Shown here piece by piece: positions 5,482 to 12,098 of a stretch of DNA of 14,603 nt. Under the pieces are notes generated by a model. It had not been told where the DNA came from, did no database searches, and saw only the letters and a program-made list of their open reading frames with translations. The DNA lies in contig CAQVQZ010000033.1 in NCBI GenBank assembly GCA_948902155.1, positions 1 to 14,603 of the forward strand. The letters are read 5' to 3'. Numbering within the stretch: position 1 is the first letter of the stretch; each line of letters begins with the position of its first letter. A program made the translations under genes and the position numbers. The stretch is from an uncultured Oscillibacter sp. GTDB lineage: Bacteria; Bacillota_A; Clostridia; Oscillospirales; Oscillospiraceae.

Positions 5482-7271
5482 GCGCTCTTCGCCTCCTTCC
5501 TCCGCTCCGGCAGCACCGGGCGGCCCCGCTCGTCCCGCTTCGCCCCGGCCCGGACCCAGGAGATCCACAGGTCCTCGAAGGCCTGAACCGCCACCGTCTT
5601 GCCGCAGTTCCGCAGGCCCCGATTCTGACGCACCGTCAGCTTGTTCTCATCCAGCTCCAGGGTGTAATAGGGCTTTCCAGGCTCCACGGTCCGGCGGATG
5701 AAGAAGATGGCCGTTTCCCCATTGGCGTGCCGCTGGGCGTAGGTCCAGACGCAGTGGTGGAGGACGTCCGCCTCCTTCTGGAGCTCCGCCCGGCTCCCGG
5801 CGGGGATAATCTTCAAGCCGTCCGCCGCAAAGATGTACTTTGCCAGCTGCCGCCGCCGGATGCGGAACTTGGGCGCCAGGGCCGTATTTTTCATCGCCTC
5901 CGCAATACGCTTCTGCTCCATAGCCGCGTCATGGGCCTCGATCAGGTTCCTGGGGAAGCGGACCTGATGGTCATTCAAATCCCGCCCCAGCGCCCGGCAG
6001 GCCCGCCAGTAGTCCAGCAGCGTTGTCACATCGGGGCAAGCGCCGGGGATGGGCTCATACGGCTCGTCAAATTCATCGTCTTCCACGTAGGGATCGTTCG
6101 CGAACGGGTCCTCAACCGCCTGCTTCCAGAGGTACCGGATGCTCTTTCCCACCGGGCCCTGGCCGGGAAGCTCTAAAATATGCTGATCTCCCAGCATGAA
6201 GGCGCATTGGATATCCTCCCCGGTCAGGCGCTCGCCCTGGGCCTTCGTCCGAAGGAACAGCCTCCAGGCGAACACGTCCCAGCCCTGTTCCCGGCCCAGC
6301 CGGAGCTCCTCCTTGGTGAGTCCCAGCATCTGGGCCGGGCGGGCCTCGTTCCAGCGGATTTCGTCAATGCGGGGCAGGCCCTTGGTGTTCTCCCGCTCCC
6401 AGTCTCCAAACCTCCGGACCTCGGCCAGCAGATCGTCCAGCACCATGGGGAGGCCGCTGAGCAGCAGGTTCTCCACATGGGGGCGGTGCTGGTACAGACG
6501 CAGGTACATGACCGGGTACTTGGGCTTTTCGCTGTGAAACATCTCCATGTACACGTCCAGCTTGCAGTTGGGGAGGCAGCTCTCCGCAATGAGTTCCGGC
6601 GTCAGGCCAAAGATCCCGTCGGCGCTTCCCCAGGACTCGTGCCATTTCTGCGGCGCTCTCCAGTCTGGAGAGTATGAGACGAAATAACCGGCGGTCCCGC
6701 TGTAGGATTTTTCCCAGCTTATCAGCTTCCGGCATCCCTCCCGGTCAAAGACATAAGCCTCCGCCGGGATGACCTCCAGAAACGCACTCGCGTTCCGGGA
6801 CACCCGCCGCTGGATGGTCCAGCCGGTCAGGGTCAGGTATCGGTCCATTCCAACGACGGCGGCGCTCATGGCCTGGGTTTCGTCCGTCACGAAATAGCCC
6901 CGCCCGATCTCCGCCGCCTTTTTCACCCGCACCGGCTCGCCGCAGATGGGGCAGACGGATTCATCCCCGGACCCGATCAGCGCCGTCTCTCCGGTTCGCT
7001 CGTCTTCCTGGAGGAAACCGTAGCCGCCGTGAGCGGGGTCTGTTTTTGCCCAAGGCATCATCCGGGAATCCCCGCAGCAGGAGCAGCGGACCTCCACCAC
7101 CTTGTGTTTCCGGGGCCTGGCCCACTCGTCCAGCATTTGCTCCAGCCCATAGTCCGGTATCCACACGGCCTCATAGACCAGGCCCCAGTACTCCAGGCCG
7201 TCTCGGACCGGGGCCCAGTCCGTCAGGCCCTCCGGCGGCGTCCGGGAAACCAGCTTTGCCACTCGTTCCAT
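5478..7271 (-). CDS. PcfJ domain-containing protein
   Basis: This is a 597-aa protein. A zinc knuckle is formed by C63-x2-C66 and C107-x2-C110 (RCSCCGDSR and CPICGEPVR). The long central region is of unknown fold. The diagnostic PcfJ segment is near residues 504-556, with LHHCVWTYAQR, ETAIFFIRR and then YTLEL and QNRGLRNC. PcfJ was named from the conjugative plasmid pCF10, and the family is frequent in phages and conjugative elements of Firmicutes. Its biochemical role is unknown. ATG 7271 lies 4 nt after the PcfK-family stop, with AAGG 7 nt upstream, so the two are translated as a pair. It is the largest protein in the window. Confidence 0.85.
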   Translation of the reverse strand: MERVAKLVSRTPPEGLTDWAPVRDGLEYWGLVYEAVWIPDYGLEQMLDEWARPRKHKVVEVRCSCCGDSRMMPWAKTDPAHGGYGFLQEDERTGETALIGSGDESVCPICGEPVRVKKAAEIGRGYFVTDETQAMSAAVVGMDRYLTLTGWTIQRRVSRNASAFLEVIPAEAYVFDREGCRKLISWEKSYSGTAGYFVSYSPDWRAPQKWHESWGSADGIFGLTPELIAESCLPNCKLDVYMEMFHSEKPKYPVMYLRLYQHRPHVENLLLSGLPMVLDDLLAEVRRFGDWERENTKGLPRIDEIRWNEARPAQMLGLTKEELRLGREQGWDVFAWRLFLRTKAQGERLTGEDIQCAFMLGDQHILELPGQGPVGKSIRYLWKQAVEDPFANDPYVEDDEFDEPYEPIPGACPDVTTLLDYWRACRALGRDLNDHQVRFPRNLIEAHDAAMEQKRIAEAMKNTALAPKFRIRRRQLAKYIFAADGLKIIPAGSRAELQKEADVLHHCVWTYAQRHANGETAIFFIRRTVEPGKPYYTLELDENKLTVRQNRGLRNCGKTVAVQAFEDLWISWVRAGAKRDERGRPVLPERRKEAKSA

Positions 7272-7275
7272 GTCG

Positions 7276-7623
7276 TCACCTTAAGAAGTCCGCCAGGTCC
7301 AGGACCTGGGCTCCGGCGGACGGGCTCTCCGGCTCCGCCTCCGGGGAGGGCAGGCCGTAGAACTCCCGGAGAATCCGATCCGCTTCCACCGGTGTGACAC
7401 AGGAGCAATTTCCGGTCTTGTGCCCGTCGGCGAAGGCCTTGATCTTCTTCTCCGCCTCCGTGATGGACATGGCGGGGTTCTCCAGGTCCTGGGCGATGAG
7501 CTCGGCGCAATGGGGCTCATGGCGGCAGATGTCCTTCAGCTGCTCCGCCACCATCCACTGGGGAGACCGGGCCTGGACCTTCGCCTGCTGCTCCTCCAGC
7601 AGGGCAACGGCTCTATCGATCAT
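7276..7623 (-). CDS. PcfK-like / AcrIIA9-family protein
   Basis: This 115-aa protein has the PcfK pattern: MIDRAVALLEEQ at the N-terminus, then MVAEQLKDICRHEPHCAELI. NPAMSITEAEKKIKAFADGH follows, and the end is GNCSCVTPVEADRILREFYGLP. From memory, the family that includes PcfK also contains AcrIIA9, an inhibitor of Cas9 recovered from gut metagenomes, so an anti-CRISPR role is possible but unproven here. ATG 7623 is selected because GGAGG sits 8 nt upstream, whereas the GTG at 7632 lies inside that site. It overlaps the DUF3102 gene by ATGA and precedes PcfJ, the same gene order as on conjugative elements. Confidence 0.82.
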   Translation of the reverse strand: MIDRAVALLEEQQAKVQARSPQWMVAEQLKDICRHEPHCAELIAQDLENPAMSITEAEKKIKAFADGHKTGNCSCVTPVEADRILREFYGLPSPEAEPESPSAGAQVLDLADFLR

Positions 7624-8687
7624 TCCGCACACCTCCTGACTGCGTCCGCCAGGGCGTTGATGGCGGTTTTCAGCTTCTCGTCCAGGGCCTCGTCGGCCTT
7701 GCCCAGCTTCAGCCGGAGGCCGTGCATTTTATTGACTCCCTCTTGGGTCTGGTTGAAGATCACGTTGAACAAGGCCAGGTCTCCGTTCTGGTTCACGGCG
7801 GCTGCCTTTTCCGCCTTGGCGGCGGCCTCCAGCTGGCGCCGGGCCTCGGCCAGCTCCGCCTCCGCCTTCTCCGCCCGGGAGAGGATGGCAGCGTTGGCTC
7901 CGGCCTGTTTTTTCGCCTCGGCCAGGGACTTCTCGGCCTCCTTCCGCTTTTTCTCCGCCTCCTTCCGGGCCGCCTCGGCCTGGTCGACCCTGCCCTGCAT
8001 TTCGGCGATAGCCGCCGCCCGGGCCGCGTCCACGGCTTTCTGGTCCACCTCCACCGCAACGTCCACGGGACGCTCCCGCAGCTCCTTCAGCTCCGCCTGA
8101 GCCCTCGCCAGGGCCTCCCGGGCCTGGGTCTCGCCCTCCTGGGCGGAGCGGTGGATCTCCTCCAGGGCCCTCATGTCCGCTTCCATCTTGGCCCGGCTCT
8201 CCTCGGCGGACCGGGCGTCCGCCTGGGCGGACTCTGCCGCCTGCCGGGCCTCGTCCCGCTCCCGGATGGCCTTTTCCAACTCCCGGGAGGTCATGTCGAT
8301 GACGGTTTTCTCCTCGCCGTCGACCATGTGATTCTCCGCCATGAACGTCTCCCGCTCCTCCGGCGGCAAAGCCAGGAGCGTCAAGGCTTTCGTGGCCCCC
8401 AAATTCGCAAGCGCCTGCGAATTTCGCCACTCTCTGGACAGCCGCATGAAATTGTTAGCCGTGCGTACAGAAAACTCCACCCGGTCCTCCAGCCAGGGCA
8501 GCCATTCCCCGTGGGACAGCATAGCTTTGGCCTCAATCAACCGGTCTCCAATTCCCAAAATGGCGTTTCCGGCATCCTGTTTCAGATGGATGATCTCGGC
8601 GGTGATCGTCTCGATGTCCCGTGTCTCCGCCGGAGAGGACTGGCTCAAGGTGGAGGCGTACTTGGAAATATCAAATGCCTTTTTCAT
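7620..8687 (-). CDS. DUF3102 protein with long coiled coil, ParA partner
   Basis: This is a 355-aa protein. Residues about 20-80 match DUF3102, with IGDRLIEAKAMLSHGEWLPW and FSVRTANNFMRLSREW. From about residue 140 to 310 the chain is a nearly uninterrupted Ala/Glu/Lys/Arg-rich coiled coil, and the C-terminus ends in a shorter helical unit. ATG 8687 has GAGGAG 7 nt upstream; the longer in-frame reading is discarded because it lies within parA. It overlaps parA by 17 nt, suggesting coupled translation. DUF3102 genes commonly follow parA in clostridial mobile elements. It may be the ParB-like adaptor, which is inference since no ParB nuclease/CTPase box is visible. Confidence 0.8.
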   Translation of the reverse strand: MKKAFDISKYASTLSQSSPAETRDIETITAEIIHLKQDAGNAILGIGDRLIEAKAMLSHGEWLPWLEDRVEFSVRTANNFMRLSREWRNSQALANLGATKALTLLALPPEERETFMAENHMVDGEEKTVIDMTSRELEKAIRERDEARQAAESAQADARSAEESRAKMEADMRALEEIHRSAQEGETQAREALARAQAELKELRERPVDVAVEVDQKAVDAARAAAIAEMQGRVDQAEAARKEAEKKRKEAEKSLAEAKKQAGANAAILSRAEKAEAELAEARRQLEAAAKAEKAAAVNQNGDLALFNVIFNQTQEGVNKMHGLRLKLGKADEALDEKLKTAINALADAVRRCAE

Positions 8688-9453
8688 GCCCAAGCTCCTC
8701 CCCCAAATACTCCCGGACCCAGCGCCGGTAATCCTGGGCGGCGGCGCTTCCGGGGCTGTAGCGGACAATGGGCTGGCGGTCGAAGGTGCTCTCCGGCACC
8801 TTGTCCGTCCGCCGGATGGCCGTCTTGAACACGGGGACGCCCAGGCTCCGGACCAAAGATTCGCCCTGGCGCACCACTTCGCTGTTGTGCCACTGGGTCA
8901 CCAACACCCCGGCGATCTTTGGCCCTGACCGCTGGAGACCTGTCAGCTGGTCCTTCATGTCCATCATGCCGGCAAAGCTGAACCCGTCCACCAGCATGGG
9001 GACCACCACTTCGTCCGCGGCGATCAGCGCTGAGACGCTGGCCAGGGTGTAGCCCGGCGGGCAATCGAAGATGAAATAATCCGTCTCGCTGTCTTCGGCG
9101 GCGGCCTTGCAGAAGCGTTTCAGGGCATGGGGATCCCCCAGGCCGTCCCGGATGGCCAGCAGGTCCAGGTCATACAGCGCCGGGGAGCCGGGGAGAATAT
9201 CCAGGCCCTCAAAGACCTCGATCACGCTTTCTCCCCAATAAGGCTCGTGTTCCCCGGTCAGGACTTCCGCCACGGTGCCGCCGTCCGTCGGGTTGAACTC
9301 CGGGAAGAAGAACCGGGTCAGGTTCAGCTGCCCGTCGCAGTCCGCCAGGACCACCCGCTTGTGGTAATCGCGGACCAGGATATCCGCCAGGTTGATGGCG
9401 GTGACGGTCTTCCCGACCCCGCCCTTGTTGTTCATGATCGCTATGGTTTTCAT
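8671..9453 (-). CDS. parA: ParA/Soj-family partition ATPase
   Basis: This is a 260-aa deviant Walker-type ATPase. Walker A NKGGVGKT occupies residues 9-16, with the signature lysine at K10. An A' motif VVLADCDGQ follows around residues 34-42, and a Walker B FIFDCPPG has D130. Such proteins use ATP-dependent nucleoid binding to position plasmids, phage-plasmids or other cargo. ATG 9453 is preceded by AAAGGA. It lies directly after the helicase gene and overlaps the DUF3102 gene. A classic ParB and an obvious parS array are missing from the window. ParA proteins also occur in integrated prophages of this group, so this does not by itself prove plasmid life. Confidence 0.93.
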   Translation of the reverse strand: MKTIAIMNNKGGVGKTVTAINLADILVRDYHKRVVLADCDGQLNLTRFFFPEFNPTDGGTVAEVLTGEHEPYWGESVIEVFEGLDILPGSPALYDLDLLAIRDGLGDPHALKRFCKAAAEDSETDYFIFDCPPGYTLASVSALIAADEVVVPMLVDGFSFAGMMDMKDQLTGLQRSGPKIAGVLVTQWHNSEVVRQGESLVRSLGVPVFKTAIRRTDKVPESTFDRQPIVRYSPGSAAAQDYRRWVREYLGEELGHEKGI

Positions 9454-9468
9454 AAGCGTATCCTTTCA

Positions 9469-9485
9469 GCCGCCCCATGGGCGGC
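9469..9485. other. Small GC hairpin between helicase and parA genes
   Basis: GCCGCCC-CAT-GGGCGGC forms a 7-bp stem in the 34-bp gap, just upstream of the parA ribosome binding site on the minus strand. There is no T-tract, so termination is unlikely. It may affect mRNA processing or parA translation. Confidence 0.4.
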
Positions 9486-9487
9486 AT

Positions 9488-10840
9488 TCACTTTTCCGGG
9501 AAGGGGTTGTCCCCCTCTTCCGGGACTTCCTTCCAGCCGTCCCAGAAACTGACCTGGGCCTTCCGGTGCTTCTTCTCCGGCTCGGCCCTCTCCGGAGCCG
9601 GGAATACCCGGCTGAAGGTCTGGGTGTCGCCGTCAAAGTACATCCGCATGGCGAGATTCGCCTCGCCCTCCTTGTTCTTGCCGATCTTCAGCACCCGGGC
9701 GGTCTTTTGGTCCTTCCCGGGCTCCTTGTACAGCAGCAGCGCCACGTCCGCGTCCTGCTCGATCTGCCCGGACTGGCGGAAGGAGTGCATGCCGGGCTCC
9801 GGCGCGCCGCCCACCTTGGGGCGGCTGAGTTGGCTCAAGGCCAGCACCGCCGTCCCGGTCTGGCGGCCCAGGTTTTGGAGGTCCCCGGAGACCTCGCTGA
9901 CCCGCTCGACGTCGCTGAGGTCCCGCCGCCCCCGGGCGCCGGGGATTTTCTGGAGGTAATCCACCACCACCAGCTCATAGCGGCGGCTCAAAGCCATGGC
10001 CCGGACGTCCTCCGCCGTCATGCCGGAGGCGTCCACGAACTCCAGCGCCGGGGCCGTCAGCGCGTTCTGGACCGCGACGATCTGCTCAAAGTCCTCCTCC
10101 TGGAGATCGAATCGCTTGATCTTCCCGAAGGGAACCTTGGCCTTGAGGGCCACCAGGCGGTCGAAGAGCTTCCTGTCGTTGTTCTCGTAGTAAAAATAGC
10201 CCACCCGCTTCTTTTCCGCGATGTGGAAGGACATTTGCAGGGCCAGGGCCGTCTTGCCCGCGCTGGGGTAGCCGCCCAGGACGGTGAAGTCCCCCGGCTC
10301 CACGTAGATGCGTTCATCCAGGGCGGGAATGCCCCAGGTGAAATAGGCGGGCTTCTTGCCGTCGGCGTGGCGGTCCAGGAACTCCTCATAGCACTGGCGG
10401 AGGTCCGTGATCCGCACGCCGGGCTTCTCGCAGGCCAGGGAGGTGATCTTGTCCGCCACGGCCCGGGCCTCGTCCAGGCCTGCGGAGGCCGCCGCCGTCA
10501 GCTGCTCACCCAGCTCCGCCAGATGGTATTGCAGGGCGGCCCGGCGGAGGATGTCGGCGTACTCCTCCGCCATTGCGGAGGTGGGCGTCACCTCCATGAG
10601 CTGGGCCAGAATATCCCGATAGTTCCCGCCCAGAGCGTCGTTCACCAGCAGAGGGTCCGGCTCCTTCCCCTGGCCCTGGAGCCTTTTGATGGCCAGGAAG
10701 ATATTCCGGTACCGGCCTTCGATGAAGTCCTCCGCCGTGAGCCGGTGAAGCAGGGGGCCGACGACTTCCGGGTCAATCAGCATGGAGCCCAGGACGTTGA
10801 TCTGGGCGTCCGCGGCCAGTTCCGTCACAAGGACGCTCAT
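9488..10840 (-). CDS. dnaB: Replicative DNA helicase, DnaB-like
   Basis: This 450-aa hexameric helicase unwinds DNA at the replication fork. The N-terminal DnaB domain covers residues 1 to about 110 (QINVLGSMLIDPEVV, LVNDALGG). The RecA-like motor starts near 165. Walker A GGYPSAGKTALA is at 189-200, Walker B YELVVVDYLQKI at 288-299, and a later motif SGQIEQDADVALLL is also present. Length matches phage and bacterial DnaB. ATG 10840 overlaps the initiator stop (ATGA) with GGAG 10 nt upstream. Upstream in-frame codons are an out-of-register reading of the initiator gene. It should be loaded by the initiator product encoded just before it. Confidence 0.95.
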   Translation of the reverse strand: MSVLVTELAADAQINVLGSMLIDPEVVGPLLHRLTAEDFIEGRYRNIFLAIKRLQGQGKEPDPLLVNDALGGNYRDILAQLMEVTPTSAMAEEYADILRRAALQYHLAELGEQLTAAASAGLDEARAVADKITSLACEKPGVRITDLRQCYEEFLDRHADGKKPAYFTWGIPALDERIYVEPGDFTVLGGYPSAGKTALALQMSFHIAEKKRVGYFYYENNDRKLFDRLVALKAKVPFGKIKRFDLQEEDFEQIVAVQNALTAPALEFVDASGMTAEDVRAMALSRRYELVVVDYLQKIPGARGRRDLSDVERVSEVSGDLQNLGRQTGTAVLALSQLSRPKVGGAPEPGMHSFRQSGQIEQDADVALLLYKEPGKDQKTARVLKIGKNKEGEANLAMRMYFDGDTQTFSRVFPAPERAEPEKKHRKAQVSFWDGWKEVPEEGDNPFPEK

Positions 10841-11589
10841 ATGTACGTGACTCCTTCCTCCCCCTCCGAGCCGCCGGCGGGCAGCTCGTCCGGCCTCAGG
10901 GGGAACACCGTCAGCCAATTGGACACGGTGGCCTTGTCCAGCAGGGCCAGCTTCAGCGCCCGGTCCCCGCCCGAGAGCCTGTCCAGTTTGCGCAGGATGC
11001 CGTTCATGGCCCGGGCGGTCTTCACCGGGGACTTCTTCGCCGCCGCCCGGTTTTCCAGAAGGCCCAAAATGGCCTCCAGCAGCTCCCCGTCCTCCCCGGC
11101 GTAAGCCGCGCAAAGATTAAAAATCTCACGGGGGACTATAGGGGGTTTATTATATATATTACTCTTAGTAGTATGGTCCTCATTTTTGAGGGGACCGTCT
11201 CCGCATTTTTGAGGGGACGTGTCCTCATTTTTGAGGGGACCTTCCGCCCCCTCTTCCGCCCCCTCCGGCGGGTCCTCTTTCGCCAGCTCCTGACCGCAGA
11301 AAATACGGCGCTGGGTGATGTCCCCCTTGCTCCCATAGCGCCGAATCATCTTCACCCGGATGTGACCCCGGTCTACCAGGGCGGAGATCAGCCGGGTGAC
11401 GGTGGCTTCGCTGCAACGGAGGATTTCCATGAAATCCCGGTTGCTGGCGTAGCAATAGCCGTTGGCATGGCTGAGGCGGTAGATCTCGCCGTAGAGCAGC
11501 TTTGCCGTGGCGGGAATCTGGTCGTCATAGAGTACGGCGGCGGGGATCAGCGCGAACTGGCCCCCCTGGGTCATATCCTGCTTTGCCAA
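10837..11589 (-). CDS. Phage replication initiator with N-terminal winged HTH, TTG start
   Basis: This is a 250-aa protein. Residues about 10-95 form a winged helix of the HTH_36 type (LLYGEIYRLSHANGYCYAS, SEATVTRLISALVDRGHI). Residues about 105-145 are a variable linker. The C-terminal helical domain, about 150-235, includes AMNGILRKLDRLSGGD and VSNWLTVFPLRPDEL, typical of Firmicutes phage replication proteins that bring in the helicase. The start is TTG 11589, with GAGAGG 9 nt upstream; ATG 11574 is poorly placed relative to it. The linker codons 117-139 coincide with three iteron-like DNA repeats and the following codons with an AT-rich tract, so the gene likely contains its own origin. 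Confidence 0.88.
   Translation of the reverse strand: MAKQDMTQGGQFALIPAAVLYDDQIPATAKLLYGEIYRLSHANGYCYASNRDFMEILRCSEATVTRLISALVDRGHIRVKMIRRYGSKGDITQRRIFCGQELAKEDPPEGAEEGAEGPLKNEDTSPQKCGDGPLKNEDHTTKSNIYNKPPIVPREIFNLCAAYAGEDGELLEAILGLLENRAAAKKSPVKTARAMNGILRKLDRLSGGDRALKLALLDKATVSNWLTVFPLRPDELPAGGSEGEEGVTYI
11146..11174. other. AT-rich tract, putative DNA unwinding element of the origin
   Basis: This roughly 29-bp stretch (core TTTATTATATATATTACTC) is almost pure A/T inside an otherwise GC-rich coding region and directly abuts the iteron-like repeats. A second short AT block lies at 11112-11126. Iterons next to an AT-rich melting region are the standard parts of theta-type origins. Function is inferred from layout. 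Confidence 0.6.
11175..11241. repeat. Three iteron-like direct repeats inside the initiator gene (putative ori)
   Basis: The 15-bp core CATTTTTGAGGGGAC occurs perfectly at 11181-11195, 11204-11218 and 11226-11240, spaced 23 and 22 bp, about two helical turns. Flanking bases extend each copy to about 20 bp, and each is an interrupted dyad (GTCCTCA and TGAGGGGAC). On the coding strand the outer copies encode GPLKNED while the middle copy is in another frame and encodes SPQKCGD, so DNA rather than protein sequence is conserved. The initiator's HTH domain is the expected ligand. Confidence 0.82.
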
Positions 11590-11595
11590 CAGCTG

Positions 11596-11685
11596 TCACC
11601 TCTCGATCCAGTCAATCAGCCGGAACAGCTGGCCGGTCAGCCAGGCGGCTCCGATTACGGTCAATATGAATTCCCATCCGGACAT
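11596..11685 (-). CDS. 29-aa hydrophobic peptide upstream of the initiator
   Basis: A short ORF from ATG 11685 encodes a hydrophobic, tryptophan-containing peptide (MSGWEFILTVIGAAWLTGQ then a charged end DWIER), predicted as a single membrane helix. A weak G-rich Shine-Dalgarno lies about 10 nt upstream. It ends 6 nt before the initiator TTG and could couple translation to it as a leader peptide. A longer reading from TTG 11841 would cross the antisense RNA gene and is less likely. Function is unknown. Confidence 0.45.
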   Translation of the reverse strand: MSGWEFILTVIGAAWLTGQLFRLIDWIER

Positions 11686-11705
11686 GGGGAGGGCACCCCC
11701 TCCCC

Positions 11706-11784
11706 CGTCCAGATTGGGGCTTGCATTCTGCCGGGAATTTGATATAATAATCTTGCGTGAAGTTCCCGGCGCAAGCCCTGGACG
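11706..11784. repeat. Interrupted inverted repeat around the antisense promoter
   Basis: Three blocks on the left match three on the right in inverted order. CGTCCA (11706-11711) pairs with TGGACG (11779-11784), GGGCTTGC (11717-11724) with GCAAGCCC (11771-11778), and CCGGGAA (11731-11737) with TTCCCGG (11763-11769). That gives 21 paired bases with small internal loops. In a leftward transcript it would fold into one long bulged hairpin upstream of the replication genes. Confidence 0.7.
11721..11748 (+). promoter_or_regulatory. Rightward promoter of the antisense RNA
   Basis: TTGCAT (11721-11726) and a perfect TATAAT (11743-11748) are separated by 16 bp on the plus strand. No rightward protein gene follows, only a short transcript ending in a terminator 70 bp on. 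Confidence 0.6.
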
Positions 11785-11824
11785 CGGCCGCTCGAAGGTG
11801 CCAGCCTTCGGGCGGTCTTTTTTT
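11755..11824 (+). ncRNA. Candidate countertranscript small RNA, about 70 nt
   Basis: The segment from the predicted start near 11755 to the T-tract at 11824 has its own promoter and terminator and no ORF with a Shine-Dalgarno. It is transcribed against the leftward early operon, upstream of the 29-aa peptide and the replication initiator. Its 5' half could fold as CTTGCG (from 11752) with CGCAAG, or pair fully with the leader mRNA. Plasmid replication systems such as pIP501 or pT181 use antisense RNAs in this position to limit initiator synthesis. A comparable role here is inference. It does not match any RNA family I can name. Confidence 0.6.
11788..11824 (+). terminator. Intrinsic terminator of the antisense RNA
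   Basis: An 11-bp stem with one G-T wobble (CCGCTCGAAGG with CCTTCGGGCGG, loop TGCCAG) is followed by TC and seven T. The T-tract is only on the plus strand, so it terminates rightward transcription and not the early operon. Confidence 0.85.
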
Positions 11825-11837
11825 GCGGGTCCCACGG

Positions 11838-12098
11838 TCAAACAGCCTCCTCTTCACAGGCCCTCCGGCGGTTGGCTTCGGTCCAGATGTCGAACATCTC
11901 GTCAGTGAGGGCGATGTGCTCCTCGCAGGAGATCAGGCGCAGCGCCTCCAGGACCTTGGCGCCGCCGTTGTACTCGCGGAGCCAGTATTTCACTTCTTCC
12001 AGGTCCGATTCTTCCAGGGCCTCTTCGAAGCGGGCCTTCATGTCGTTCATGCACCGCGCTCCGGCCTCCCGCAGCTCCAGCCGCTCCTTGTTCGTCAT
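11838..12098 (-). CDS. 86-aa acidic hypothetical protein of the early operon
   Basis: This is an acidic helical protein with MTNKERLELREAGARCMND at the start, a central EEALEESDLEEVKYWLREY and a C-terminal EMFDIWTEANRRRACEEE. ATG 12098 has AAGGA 7 nt upstream and overlaps the preceding gene by ATGA. No family is recognised. It lies between the early regulators and the replication genes; its stop codon is 14 bp from the antisense terminator. Confidence 0.65.
   Translation of the reverse strand: MTNKERLELREAGARCMNDMKARFEEALEESDLEEVKYWLREYNGGAKVLEALRLISCEEHIALTDEMFDIWTEANRRRACEEEAV

Noticed and set aside
5727..6677. Two rightward frames opposite the PcfJ gene
   Set aside because: They are complementary-strand shadows of PcfJ, with no motif and no independent promoter.
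7722..8828. Rightward 368-codon frame opposite the DUF3102 gene
   Set aside because: The Leu/Gly/Arg-rich repeats simply mirror the Ala/Glu-rich coiled-coil coding sequence on the minus strand.
9392..11104. Long rightward open frame of 570 codons opposite dnaB and the initiator
   Set aside because: It is a shadow frame caused by high GC. It runs across two well-supported leftward genes, lacks domain signals, and has Leu/Val/Gly/Arg-rich random composition.
11175..11241. Three short repeats as a mini CRISPR array
   Set aside because: Spacing is 22-23 bp with almost no spacer sequence, and the array lies inside a coding region; iterons explain it better.
11596..11841. Extended 81-codon leftward ORF from TTG 11841 across the antisense gene
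   Set aside because: The upstream part is low-complexity and coincides with a promoter, inverted repeat and terminator. Spacing from the nearest GGAGG is only 4 nt. Only the last 29 codons from ATG 11685 look like a peptide.
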